A stretch of 64,000 bases of DNA from NCBI RefSeq assembly GCF_030160715.1, contig NZ_BSOW01000003.1, positions 186,001-250,000 on the forward strand, read 5' to 3'. This DNA is from Bradyrhizobium iriomotense (GTDB lineage: Bacteria > Pseudomonadota > Alphaproteobacteria > Rhizobiales > Xanthobacteraceae). Below, piece after piece: positions 25,581-34,050 of the stretch. The number at the start of each line of letters is the position of its first letter. Position 1 is the stretch's first letter. A program made the position numbers and the translations under genes. The notes beneath the pieces are model-generated. The model ran no database searches and had not been told where the DNA came from. It saw only the letters and a list, made by a program, of their open reading frames with translations.

Positions 25581-26603
25581 TTGAACAAGAAAGATCTAAG
25601 CCTCCTGGTCCTGATCCTCGTGGTCGGCGCGGTCGTCACCTTCATCAACCCGCGCTTCCTGCTGGTCGGAAATCTCTCCAACACCGCCAACCAGGTCGGG
25701 ATGTTCGGCATCTTCTCGATCGCGGAAGCCTTCGTCATCATCATCGGCGGGATCGAGCTCTCGGTCGGATCGGTCATCGCGCTGCTCGGCGTGTTGTTCA
25801 TCGATCTTATCGTCAATCACGACGTCAACTGGATGCTCGCCTTTGCCGCAATCATCGCCGGCGGGCTTGCGATCGGCCTCGTGCACGGCACGCTCGTCAC
25901 CAGGATGCACATCCAGCCCTTCGTGGTGACGCTGTGCGGACTTCTGATCTATCGCGGCGCCGCGCGCTATTACACCGAGGATGCCACCGCCGGCTTCGGC
26001 TTCGGCGCGAGCTTTCCGACGCTGGAATGGCTGACCGCCGGGCGCACCAATGTGCTCGGCTTTCCACTGCCGCACAGCGTGGTCGCGCTCATCATCGTTG
26101 CCACGGTTGCCTGGGTGCTGCTGCACCGTTCCGTGTTCGGCCGCTATCTCTACGCCGTCGGCAAGAACGAGGAGGCGGCGCGCTATTCCGGCATCCGCTC
26201 CGATCGCGTCGTGATTTCCGCCTACATCATCTGCGGCGGGCTGACCGCGTTCGCCGCGATCCTGATCGCAATGTACACCCGCTCGATCTCGCCGGCGGTG
26301 CACGGCTCCTTCTACGAGCTCTACGCCATTGCCGCCGCCGTGCTCGGCGGCTGCTCCCTGCGCGGCGGCGAGGGCTCGATCATCGGCGTTGTGCTCGGCA
26401 CCGTGCTGCTCCAGGTGCTGCAGAATCTCGTCAATCTCCTGGGCATTCCGAGCTCGCTGAATTTCGCCGTCATGGGTACGGTGATCCTGATCGGCGTGCT
26501 CGGCGACCAGTATCTGGTGCAGCGCCGCCGCGCGACGACCGCAAAGGCAAAACCGCAGGCCAACGTTGCAGCAGCGCCGCTGGAGCGCGCGAACGCGGAA
26601 TGA
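25581..26603 (+). CDS. Sugar ABC transporter permease (RbsC-type)
   Basis: A 340-residue inner-membrane permease of the BPD_transp_2 family with about eight to ten hydrophobic helices. It has the GGIELSVGSVIAL motif near the N-terminus and GRYLYAVGKNEEAARYSGI and the LGGCSLRGGEGS segment characteristic of RbsC/XylH. TTG 25581 is the start, preceded by GAGGGG. The only permease in the operon, it probably forms a homodimer. It ends 13 bases from the convergent GH3 gene. Confidence 0.93.
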   Translation: MNKKDLSLLVLILVVGAVVTFINPRFLLVGNLSNTANQVGMFGIFSIAEAFVIIIGGIELSVGSVIALLGVLFIDLIVNHDVNWMLAFAAIIAGGLAIGLVHGTLVTRMHIQPFVVTLCGLLIYRGAARYYTEDATAGFGFGASFPTLEWLTAGRTNVLGFPLPHSVVALIIVATVAWVLLHRSVFGRYLYAVGKNEEAARYSGIRSDRVVISAYIICGGLTAFAAILIAMYTRSISPAVHGSFYELYAIAAAVLGGCSLRGGEGSIIGVVLGTVLLQVLQNLVNLLGIPSSLNFAVMGTVILIGVLGDQYLVQRRRATTAKAKPQANVAAAPLERANAE

Positions 26604-26616
26604 GGCGCCTGTAGGC

Positions 26617-28275
26617 TTAGAACCTTGCGTCTTCCAGGCCGCAATACGGATCAACAGGGCTGTTCCGGTTCCACGAAGCCCGTCCCATCAGCAGGTCGAC
26701 GACGGCGGCCTGCATGTCGTCGATCGTGCAATAGGCGTTGATGTAGACCGGGACGCGAGGCGCGTCATAGAGATAATAGGGATAGCCGAAGGAGATGATG
26801 GCCGTCGGAATGTCGTGCCAATAGCGACGCATGGCGCCGACGAAATCACCGCCGAGTCGCGCCCAGTCGAGGAACACGCGACCACGGGTGAGCAGAGTCT
26901 CCTCGCCAAGGAGATAGAGCACGAGATCGAAGCTGCCGGGATCGATGGCGGGTTGCTCGGCGCAAACCGTCACCTCGAAGCCCTCTGCCCTCAGCATGTC
27001 CGGCAGACTGAAGTCCTGCGGCGCGCCGTGAAGCGGGTTTATGATGCCTCCCGATATGACCAGCACGCGCCGGTGTCGTTGCGGATCGATGGGGAGGAGC
27101 CCCAACGTGTCCTTGACCAGGGTCGGCGCGCGCCTCAAGGCCGCATCAGCAATGGCCTTGTCGGAAGCCCGAGCCATCGCGCCACCGGCTGGCAGCGGCG
27201 CCCTGTCGTGGAGACCGATCGCTGCCTTCAGCGCCAGGACGCGCAGCACGGCCTCCTCGAAGCGCTCAGCCGGCAGGTTGCCGTTCTCGACGGCCGAATG
27301 CACCTCCGCGATGTCCTCCTCCGGTGCGCGCGAGAACAAGATCATGTCGCAGCCACCGGCAATGATCTGCGACTTCGCGGATCGCATTCGGCACCAGGAC
27401 GTGAGGCCGGCCATTTCGCTGGCATCGGACACGATCAGGCCGTTGAACCCGAGCTCGCGGCGCAGCAGCTCGATATTGAGAAGGCTGCTGATTGACGCAG
27501 GGCGGAAAGCCTCGACGCCCGGATCCGATTTCCGGCTTCTGACGAACGCCGGCAAGGCGATGTGCGCCGACATGACGGAGAGCACGCCGGCTTCGATCGC
27601 AGCGCGATAGAGCTTGCCGAAGGTCGCGTCCCATTCCGCCATCGGGAGCGGATTGATCGTGGTCACCAGGTGCTGGTCGCGGTCGTCGTAACCCTCGCCG
27701 GGCCAATGCTTGGCGGTCGCGGCGATGCCGTGTCGTTGCAGAATGTCGATGTGTACGAGAGCATGGCGGCGGATCGTCTCGACGTCGGCACCAAAGCTTC
27801 GTGTGGCGACGATCGAGCTGCGGAACGCGCGATTGATGTCCAGCACCGGCGCGAACGACCAGTTCACGCCGATGGACGCGGCCTCCTCGGCGATGATGCG
27901 CGTGATTTCGGCGGTGACTTCGAGGTCGTCTATCGCCGCTAGCGCGAGCGGGTTGGGGACCTGCGTCCCGAAGGGCAGGCTCATGCGTGAGCCCTCGAGA
28001 TCGGCGCTGACCAGCAGCGGCACCGTCGCCGACTTCTGCGCGACGGCTATTCGCGCGCGCTCGCCATCGCCATCCGGCCCGAAGTACCGCGTGATGCCGC
28101 CTGGCCGCAGCCGCTCGAGCCTCTCGATTTCGTCCGGATCGGTCCCGCGCGACAGAAAGTTGAAGAGCTGCCCGACCTTGTCTCGCAGGCTCAGCGCGCG
28201 ATAGGTCGCCTCGACCCACGCCGTGGCGCGGGCGTCGAGATTGAAGGGGGCACGCGAGAGAAAGGACGTATCCAT
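26617..28275 (-). CDS. Glycoside hydrolase family 3 (beta-N-acetylhexosaminidase-like)
   Basis: A 552-residue GH3 enzyme. The (beta/alpha)8 domain carries KHWPGEG (189-195), the D200-Q-H202 dyad in the position of the NagZ-type Asp-His acid/base, and the nucleophile D284 in IVSDASEMAG. The rest is a C-terminal GH3 domain with weak conservation. The dyad suggests the N-acetylglucosaminidase branch. No signal peptide is seen, so it should act on imported glycosides in the cytoplasm. ATG 28275 is chosen because a longer version would run into the SDR gene. It sits between two sugar transporters, 13 bases after the SDR gene on the same strand. Confidence 0.85.
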   Translation of the reverse strand: MDTSFLSRAPFNLDARATAWVEATYRALSLRDKVGQLFNFLSRGTDPDEIERLERLRPGGITRYFGPDGDGERARIAVAQKSATVPLLVSADLEGSRMSLPFGTQVPNPLALAAIDDLEVTAEITRIIAEEAASIGVNWSFAPVLDINRAFRSSIVATRSFGADVETIRRHALVHIDILQRHGIAATAKHWPGEGYDDRDQHLVTTINPLPMAEWDATFGKLYRAAIEAGVLSVMSAHIALPAFVRSRKSDPGVEAFRPASISSLLNIELLRRELGFNGLIVSDASEMAGLTSWCRMRSAKSQIIAGGCDMILFSRAPEEDIAEVHSAVENGNLPAERFEEAVLRVLALKAAIGLHDRAPLPAGGAMARASDKAIADAALRRAPTLVKDTLGLLPIDPQRHRRVLVISGGIINPLHGAPQDFSLPDMLRAEGFEVTVCAEQPAIDPGSFDLVLYLLGEETLLTRGRVFLDWARLGGDFVGAMRRYWHDIPTAIISFGYPYYLYDAPRVPVYINAYCTIDDMQAAVVDLLMGRASWNRNSPVDPYCGLEDARF

Positions 28276-28288
28276 CGGTCGGCTCGCA

Positions 28289-29047
28289 TCAGACCCAGCC
28301 GCCATCCACGACATAGTGCTGCGATGTGCAGGCTGAAGCCTCGTCGGAGGCAAGGAACAGCGTGACCTTCGCGATCTCGTCGGGCATCAGCTTGCGCTTG
28401 AGGCACTGGCGGCGCATCAGCTCCTCCACGCCTTCCGGCGTCAGCCATTTCGTGACCTGGCGCTCGGTCATGATCCAGCCGGGCGCGATCGCGTTGACGC
28501 GGATGTTGTAGGGGCCGTAGTCGCGCGCCAGCGAGCGGGTGAGGCCGATCACGCCGGACTTGCTGGCGGTGTAGGCGGCCATGCCGCCTTGTCCGGCCAT
28601 CCAGGAGACCGAGCCGAAATTGATGATGGCACCGGCATTCGCCGCCTTCATGTCCGGCAGGACCGCCTGCGCCGCGAAGAACTGATGCTTCAGGTTCACG
28701 GCGATGCGGTCGTCCCAATATTCCGGCGTCACTTCCTCGGTCGGATGCCGTTCGTCATGCGCGGCGTTGTTGACGAGGACGCTGATCGGGCCGTGCGCCT
28801 TGTGGGCCTCCGCGACGCCGGTGCGCAAGGCCGCGATATCGGTGAGGTCGACATGCCGGAAATGTGCCGCGAGGCCCTGGCCAGACAGCTCGCGCGCCAG
28901 CCGGGTGCCGTCCTCCGCCTTGATATCGAAGAACACGACGACGGATTTCTGCTGCGCAAAGCGCCGCACGATCGCTTCGCCGATGCCGGACGCGCCGCCC
29001 GTGACGAGAACGACCTTGCCTGCAAGATCCGGATAAATGGCGGCCAT
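28289..29047 (-). CDS. SDR family oxidoreductase
   Basis: A 252-residue classical SDR. It has the NAD(P) motif TGGASGIG (near 17-24), the NNAA motif, catalytic Ser in INFGSVSW, YTASK (Tyr/Lys) and the C-terminal VVDGGWV. Acidic FFDIKAE after the second strand suggests NAD preference. It is the first gene of a minus-strand pair with the GH3 enzyme, transcribed divergently from the CUT1 transporter operon, so it likely oxidises a sugar or sugar acid released in this locus. The substrate is inferred. Confidence 0.92.
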   Translation of the reverse strand: MAAIYPDLAGKVVLVTGGASGIGEAIVRRFAQQKSVVVFFDIKAEDGTRLARELSGQGLAAHFRHVDLTDIAALRTGVAEAHKAHGPISVLVNNAAHDERHPTEEVTPEYWDDRIAVNLKHQFFAAQAVLPDMKAANAGAIINFGSVSWMAGQGGMAAYTASKSGVIGLTRSLARDYGPYNIRVNAIAPGWIMTERQVTKWLTPEGVEELMRRQCLKRKLMPDEIAKVTLFLASDEASACTSQHYVVDGGWV

Positions 29048-29126
29048 GATGTCCTCCCGGCACTGGTGTCCGGGTAACGCTCACCCGGCAAAAACGACTC
29101 GTCCGGGACCTTAGCCATACGCTTGG

Positions 29127-29173
29127 TGAGGTGCATAGATCAGAATTTTAGTTGCGTACCTCAAAAAATGAGG
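29127..29173. promoter_or_regulatory. Divergent promoter region with TGAGGT/ACCTCA palindromes
   Basis: Between the SDR gene and the CUT1 transporter, TGAGGTGC (29127-29134), GTACCTCA (29156-29163) and the palindrome CCTCA-AAAAA-TGAGG (29159-29173) cluster within 47 bases. The TGCGTACCTCA part matches the site before the ribose-type transporter at one mismatch. It is a candidate operator for the LacI regulator encoded at 34047; this is inference. Confidence 0.4.
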
Positions 29174-29229
29174 GCAGCATTGCGACAACGACATAAGCAA
29201 GACGAGAACGATAGTCGGGAGGAATGGTG

Positions 29230-30489
29230 ATGAGGCTGCTCAGCAGGCTGGGACTCGCTCTTGCCGCATGGCTGTTCGCGCAAGGCGCGGCAATGGCCGA
29301 CACCACCGTGAAATGGCTGCACATCGAGGCCAATCCCGCGCAGGTCAAGATCTGGGAACAGGTGGCGCGGGCCTATGAGGCGTCGCATCCCGGCGTCAAG
29401 ATCGAGATGCAGTTCCTCGAGAATGAGGCCTACAAGGCGAAGCTTCCGACCATCCTCCAGTCCAAGGATCGGCCCAACATCATCTATAGCTGGGCGGGCG
29501 GCGTATTGAAGGCGCAGATCGAGGCTGATGTCCTCGACGACATTACTGACCAGGTGAAGGGTTATTCCGACACGCTGACGCCGGCGGCGCTTGCCGCCTT
29601 CAGCAGGGATGGCCGCGTCTACGGCTTGCCGACGGCGCTGTCGCAGGTCGGCTTCCTCTACAACAAGGAATTGATGGCGAAGGCCAACGTCGATCCCGCC
29701 TCCATCAAGACCTGGGACGATCTGCTCGCGGCGGTGAAGACGCTGAAAGCCGCGGGCGTGACGCCGATCGTCGTCGGCGGCGCCGACAAATGGCCGCTGC
29801 ATTTCTACTGGACCCACCTTGCGGTACGGATCGGCGGCAAGCCGGCCTTCGATACAGCGCTGCGCGGCGAGAACGGCGGCTTTGCCGGCGAGACGTTCCA
29901 GAAATCCGGCGAGCTGTTCAAGCAGCTCGTGGACCTCCAGCCGTTCCAGAACGGCTTCCTCGGCTTCAAGAATCCGCAAGCCGTGGGCTATTTCGGCGAC
30001 GGCAAGGCGGCGATGACGCTTGCCATCAGCACCGTCTATCACCTCCAGCGCGCGCTTGCCGCCGACAAGGTGGGCCTCGGCGAGGACAAGATCGGCTGGT
30101 TCGATTTCCCGGTGGTGCCGGGTGGCAAGGGCGCGCCATCAGATACGCTCGGCGGCATCACGGGCTGGCTCGTCACCAAGGGCTCGCCGAAGGAGGCTGT
30201 CGACTTCCTCAAATTCTTCGTCTCCAAGGACGTGCAGACGCGCCTTGCGGGGGGCAATTACATCATTCCCGTGGTGAAGGGCGCCGAGGCCGGGCTCAAC
30301 AACGCATTCATGAAACGCATCGCGGAAAATCTCGCGAAATCGAACTATCACCAGAACTTCTATGACCAGAGCCTCGGTCCCTCCGTCGGTCGCGTCGTCA
30401 ACGACGTCACGGCGGAGATTGCCGGCGGCAGCATGAGCCCGCAGGACGCGGCCAAAGCGATCGAAGCGGCCTGGAAGCAGGGCAACTGA
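29230..30489 (+). CDS. Sugar ABC transporter substrate-binding protein (CUT1-type)
   Basis: A 419-residue periplasmic protein of family 1 (maltose/multiple-sugar type). The signal peptide LLSRLGLALAAWLFAQGAAMA is followed by a mature part beginning TTVKWLHIEANPAQVKIWEQ. VYGLPTALSQVGFLYNKELM is the usual hinge segment. Three start codons are stacked (ATG 29224, GTG 29227, ATG 29230); ATG 29230 has the best spacing to GGGAGGA. It leads an operon running to the LacI gene. It probably binds a di- or oligosaccharide or glycoside. Confidence 0.92.
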   Translation: MRLLSRLGLALAAWLFAQGAAMADTTVKWLHIEANPAQVKIWEQVARAYEASHPGVKIEMQFLENEAYKAKLPTILQSKDRPNIIYSWAGGVLKAQIEADVLDDITDQVKGYSDTLTPAALAAFSRDGRVYGLPTALSQVGFLYNKELMAKANVDPASIKTWDDLLAAVKTLKAAGVTPIVVGGADKWPLHFYWTHLAVRIGGKPAFDTALRGENGGFAGETFQKSGELFKQLVDLQPFQNGFLGFKNPQAVGYFGDGKAAMTLAISTVYHLQRALAADKVGLGEDKIGWFDFPVVPGGKGAPSDTLGGITGWLVTKGSPKEAVDFLKFFVSKDVQTRLAGGNYIIPVVKGAEAGLNNAFMKRIAENLAKSNYHQNFYDQSLGPSVGRVVNDVTAEIAGGSMSPQDAAKAIEAAWKQGN

Positions 30490-30491
30490 GC

Positions 30492-31433
30492 GTGGCGCGA
30501 CGGATCGCGACATCGCCCGCCATGGGCGCGGTCGAGCCCGCAATCGCGCCAATCGCGGTGCGCGGCCCGAGCTGGGACGGCCGGCTCACCGTGCTCGTGC
30601 TGTTTCTTCCGCCGGCGCTGCTGCTGTTCACCCTGTTCGTCGTGGTGCCTATCGGGGAAGCCGCCTGGTATTCCGCCTTCAGCTGGAACGGTTTTGGCCG
30701 GCCGACCAACTGGATCGGGCTCGACAATTATCGCTTCGTGCTCCAGACGCGCGCCTTCTGGCTCGCGCTGCGCAACAACGGCCTGATCATCGCGGTTTCG
30801 CTGCTCGTCCAGTTGCCGCTGGCGCTGACGCTCGCCCTCATGCTCGCCGAGCGCTTCCGCGGCGCGGTCGCGCTGCGCATGCTGTTTTTCATGCCTTACA
30901 TCCTCGCCGAGATCGCGACCGGGCTGATCTTCTCGTTCGTCTATGACGGCGACTACGGCCTCGTCGCCTCGATCTGGCGCGCCTTCGGCCGCGAAGCCCC
31001 GCATCTGCTCGCCTCGACCGACACCGCGATGCTGGCGGTGCTGATCGTGATCGTCTGGAAGTACTTTGGCTTCCACATGATGCTGTTCATCGCCGCATTG
31101 CAGAGCCTCGACAAGAGCCTGATCGAGGCGGCCCGCATCGACGGCGCAACGCGGTCGCAGACGCTGCGCCACGTCGTGATACCGCTGCTTTATCCCACCA
31201 TCCGCCTCTCAGTGTTCTTCGCCATCATAGGTTCCTTGCAGCTGTTCGACCTGGTGATGCCGTTGACGCGCGGGGGGCCGGCGGATTCCTCGAATACGAT
31301 GGTGAGCTTCCTCTACAACAACGGCATCTCGCGCATGCGGGTCGGCTATGGCAGCGCGATCGGCGTCATCCTGTTCATGACCTGTGTCACCTTCGCCTTC
31401 ACCTACAAGCGGTGGTTCATGCGTGATGAGTAA
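30492..31433 (+). CDS. Sugar ABC transporter permease, first subunit (MalF/UgpA-type)
   Basis: A 313-residue permease with about six transmembrane helices, starting at GTG 30492, two bases after the binding-protein stop. The EAA loop is visible as SLIEAARIDGATRSQTLRHVVIPLL. The segment LPPALLLFTLFVVVPIGEAAWYS is the typical first helix of MalF-like subunits. It overlaps the second permease by 8 bases. No ATPase of MsmK/UgpC type is present in the operon, so the ATPase must be supplied from elsewhere. Confidence 0.93.
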   Translation: MARRIATSPAMGAVEPAIAPIAVRGPSWDGRLTVLVLFLPPALLLFTLFVVVPIGEAAWYSAFSWNGFGRPTNWIGLDNYRFVLQTRAFWLALRNNGLIIAVSLLVQLPLALTLALMLAERFRGAVALRMLFFMPYILAEIATGLIFSFVYDGDYGLVASIWRAFGREAPHLLASTDTAMLAVLIVIVWKYFGFHMMLFIAALQSLDKSLIEAARIDGATRSQTLRHVVIPLLYPTIRLSVFFAIIGSLQLFDLVMPLTRGGPADSSNTMVSFLYNNGISRMRVGYGSAIGVILFMTCVTFAFTYKRWFMRDE

Positions 31434-32274
31434 CGTCGAGATCACCCGCGCGCCATTCGATCCCGCTGTGCTGTACAAGGCGCTGTTCCTTGGCCTGGTC
31501 GCGATCTTCGTCGCGGTGCCGTTGCTTGCGACCGTGCTCGGCGGCTTCAAGACGCTCGGCGAATTGCGCGTCAATCCGTTCGGTCTGCCGCGGCACTGGG
31601 AATGGCAGAACTACGCCGACATCCTGTTCTCGCAGCGCTATTGGCAGCTTCTGCGCAATTCACTCATCATCTCGACGCTGACGGTGACACTGACCCTGAT
31701 CGTCGCGTCGATGGCGGCATTCACCTTCGCCCATGTCCGGTTCTTCGGCAGCTCGATGCTGCTGAGCTATTTGACGCTGGGACTGTTGTTTCCGGCCGCA
31801 ACCGCCGTGCTGCCGCTGTTCATCAAGGTGCGCGATCTCGGGCTGCTTGATACCTATCTCGGCGTCGTGCTGCCGCAGGTGGCCTTCAGCCTCGCCATGA
31901 GCATCCTGCTGCTTAGGCGCTTCTTCAAGGACATCCCCTACGAGCTGCTCGAGGCCGCGCTGGTCGATGGTTGCAGCTACATCAAATTCTTCCGCTACGT
32001 GACGCTGCCGCTGTCGCGGCCGATCCTGGCCACCGTCGGCACCATCACCTTCGTCAATAGCTGGAATGCCTATCTGTTGCCGCTGGTGATGCTGAACACC
32101 GATGCGTTGTATCCATGGCCGCTCGGCATCATGGTTTACCAGGGCGAATATTCGTCGGAATGGCACCTGATCCTCGCTTTCATCACTTTGACGATCCTGC
32201 CGACGATCATCCTCTTTCTCTTGGCGCAGAAGCACATCGTCGCCGGTCTCACCGCAGGCGCAGTCAAGGGATGA
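31426..32274 (+). CDS. Sugar ABC transporter permease, second subunit (MalG/UgpE-type)
   Basis: A 282-residue permease with about six helices. The EAA motif reads YELLEAALVDGCSYIKFFRYVTLPL. ATG 31426 is chosen because it overlaps the end of the first permease and the conserved N-terminus follows; a longer in-frame version lies inside the upstream gene. It forms the channel heterodimer with the previous protein. Confidence 0.93.
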   Translation: MSNVEITRAPFDPAVLYKALFLGLVAIFVAVPLLATVLGGFKTLGELRVNPFGLPRHWEWQNYADILFSQRYWQLLRNSLIISTLTVTLTLIVASMAAFTFAHVRFFGSSMLLSYLTLGLLFPAATAVLPLFIKVRDLGLLDTYLGVVLPQVAFSLAMSILLLRRFFKDIPYELLEAALVDGCSYIKFFRYVTLPLSRPILATVGTITFVNSWNAYLLPLVMLNTDALYPWPLGIMVYQGEYSSEWHLILAFITLTILPTIILFLLAQKHIVAGLTAGAVKG

Positions 32275-32296
32275 ACGACACCTCACGGAGACAAGA

Positions 32297-33394
32297 ATGA
32301 GAAAAGTCGGTATCGGCGTCATCGGTTGCGGCAATATCAGCACCGCCTATCTCAAGGCGGCGCAGCGCTTCCCGGTTCTCGACGTTCGTGCGCTCGCCGA
32401 CATGCGCAGCGATGCGGCGGAAAAACGGGGGGCCGAGTTCGGCCTGCCCGGGATGCGCGTCGACCAGCTGCTCAAGCGCGACGATATCGAGATCGTGATC
32501 AATCTCACAGTGCCGCTCGCCCACACCGACGTCAGCCTCGCGGTGCTGAACGCGGGCAAGCACGTTCATTCCGAGAAGCCGCTTGGCGTCAACGTCGCGG
32601 AGGCGCGGAAGGTGATGGATCTCGCCGCGCAAAAGAACCTTCGGGTCGGCTGCGCGCCGGACACCTTTCTCGGTGGCGGCCACCAGACGGCACGCAAGCT
32701 GATCGACGACGGCGCAATCGGCATTCCCGTTGCTGGCAGCGCGTTCTTCATGTGCCCGGGCCACGAACGCTGGCATCCGGCACCCGGCTTCTATTATCTG
32801 CGCGGCGGCGGGCCGATGCTGGACATGGGGCCATACTATATCACCGACCTCGTGCAGCTCCTCGGCCCCGTCGCGAGCGTGATGGGGTCGACCGCGCGGC
32901 CGAAATCCGAGCGTCTCGTGACGAGCCAGCCGATGAACGGCCAGATGATCCCGGTCGAGGTCGCAACCCATGTGGCCGGCACGCTGGAATTCGAAAGCGG
33001 GGCGGTGGTCTCGATCGCCATGAGCTTTGACGTGCCGAAGCACCGGCATGCGCCAATCGAGATCTATGGCGACAAGGGCAGCATGCTGGTGCCCGATCCC
33101 AACCGCTTCGGCGGCGACGTGCAGGTGGCGAAGACCGGCGGCGAGTGGGAGACCGTGCCGCTGACCCACGGCCATGTCGAAGGCGAATTCCGCTCGATCG
33201 GCGTCGCCGATATGGCGACCGCCATCGTCACCAACCGGCCGCACCGCGCCAGCGGCGCGCTCGCCTTCCATGTGCTGGAGGTGATGGAAGCGTTCCAGAC
33301 CTCCGCCGACGAGGGGCGTCGCGTCAAAATCGAGAGCCGCGTCGAGCGGCCGGCGATGTTGCCGGCCGCGCGCGAGACCGGACAGATCGACTGA
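32297..33394 (+). CDS. Gfo/Idh/MocA family oxidoreductase
   Basis: A 365-residue NAD(P)-dependent sugar oxidoreductase. The Rossmann motif GVIGCGNIS starts at residue 7, and HVHSEKPLGVN carries the conserved EKP motif with the catalytic Lys. The C-terminal half is the usual beta-sheet substrate domain. A ribosome site (GGAGACAAG) precedes ATG 32297. It follows the CUT1 permeases by 22 bases and precedes a ThuA-like gene, a pair frequently seen together in rhizobial sugar loci. It would oxidise or reduce a sugar, 3-keto-sugar or inositol-like compound. Confidence 0.93.
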   Translation: MRKVGIGVIGCGNISTAYLKAAQRFPVLDVRALADMRSDAAEKRGAEFGLPGMRVDQLLKRDDIEIVINLTVPLAHTDVSLAVLNAGKHVHSEKPLGVNVAEARKVMDLAAQKNLRVGCAPDTFLGGGHQTARKLIDDGAIGIPVAGSAFFMCPGHERWHPAPGFYYLRGGGPMLDMGPYYITDLVQLLGPVASVMGSTARPKSERLVTSQPMNGQMIPVEVATHVAGTLEFESGAVVSIAMSFDVPKHRHAPIEIYGDKGSMLVPDPNRFGGDVQVAKTGGEWETVPLTHGHVEGEFRSIGVADMATAIVTNRPHRASGALAFHVLEVMEAFQTSADEGRRVKIESRVERPAMLPAARETGQID

Positions 33395-33399
33395 GGATC

Positions 33400-34050
33400 A
33401 TGACAATGCGCAAGGCAATGATCGTATGGGGTGGCTGGCCGGGACACGATCCTGATCTCTGCGCCTCGATGATAAGAGGTTGGCTGAAGCAGGAAGGCTT
33501 CGAGGTCCGCGTCGAGACCACGACGGCGGCGTTCGCCGATCCCGCGATCCATGATCTCTCGCTGATCATTCCGATCTACACCATGTCGAAGATCGAGAAG
33601 CCGGAGGCGCTCAATCTCTGTGCGGCCGTGCGCGGCGGCGTCGGGCTCGCGGGCCATCATGGCGGCATGTGTGACGCCTTCCGGGAGTCGGTCGACTATC
33701 AATTCCTCTGCGGCGGCCAGTGGGTTGCCCATCCCGGCAACATCATCGACTACAGGGTCGACTTGACGAAGCCGGATGACCCCATCATGAAGGGCCTGAA
33801 GAGCTTCGAGCATCGATCCGAGCAGTATTACATGCATGTCGACCCTGCCAACGAGGTGCTGGCCACGACGACGTTTTCCGGCGAGCACGCGCCCTGGATC
33901 GAGGGCGTGGTGATGCCGGTGGTCTGGAAGAAGCGCTACGGCGAGGGCAGGGTGTTCTATTCCTCGCTCGGCCACCGCGCCTATGAGCTCGACGTGCCCG
34001 AGATCAGGACCATGATGATCCGCGGCATGTTGTGGGCCGCGCGCGGATGA
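33400..34050 (+). CDS. ThuA-like domain protein
   Basis: A 216-residue ThuA-family (glutamine-amidotransferase-like fold) protein. Conserved pieces are IVWGGWPGHDPDLCASMI at the N-terminus, GVGLAGHHGGMCDAF in the middle and VFYSSLGHRAYELDVPEI near the end. ThuA proteins in rhizobia act with Gfo/Idh partners on 3-keto derivatives of disaccharides. ATG 33400 (or 33406) is chosen as it lies just after the oxidoreductase stop; an extended frame overlaps that gene. Overlaps the LacI gene as ATGA. Confidence 0.88.
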   Translation: MTMRKAMIVWGGWPGHDPDLCASMIRGWLKQEGFEVRVETTTAAFADPAIHDLSLIIPIYTMSKIEKPEALNLCAAVRGGVGLAGHHGGMCDAFRESVDYQFLCGGQWVAHPGNIIDYRVDLTKPDDPIMKGLKSFEHRSEQYYMHVDPANEVLATTTFSGEHAPWIEGVVMPVVWKKRYGEGRVFYSSLGHRAYELDVPEIRTMMIRGMLWAARG

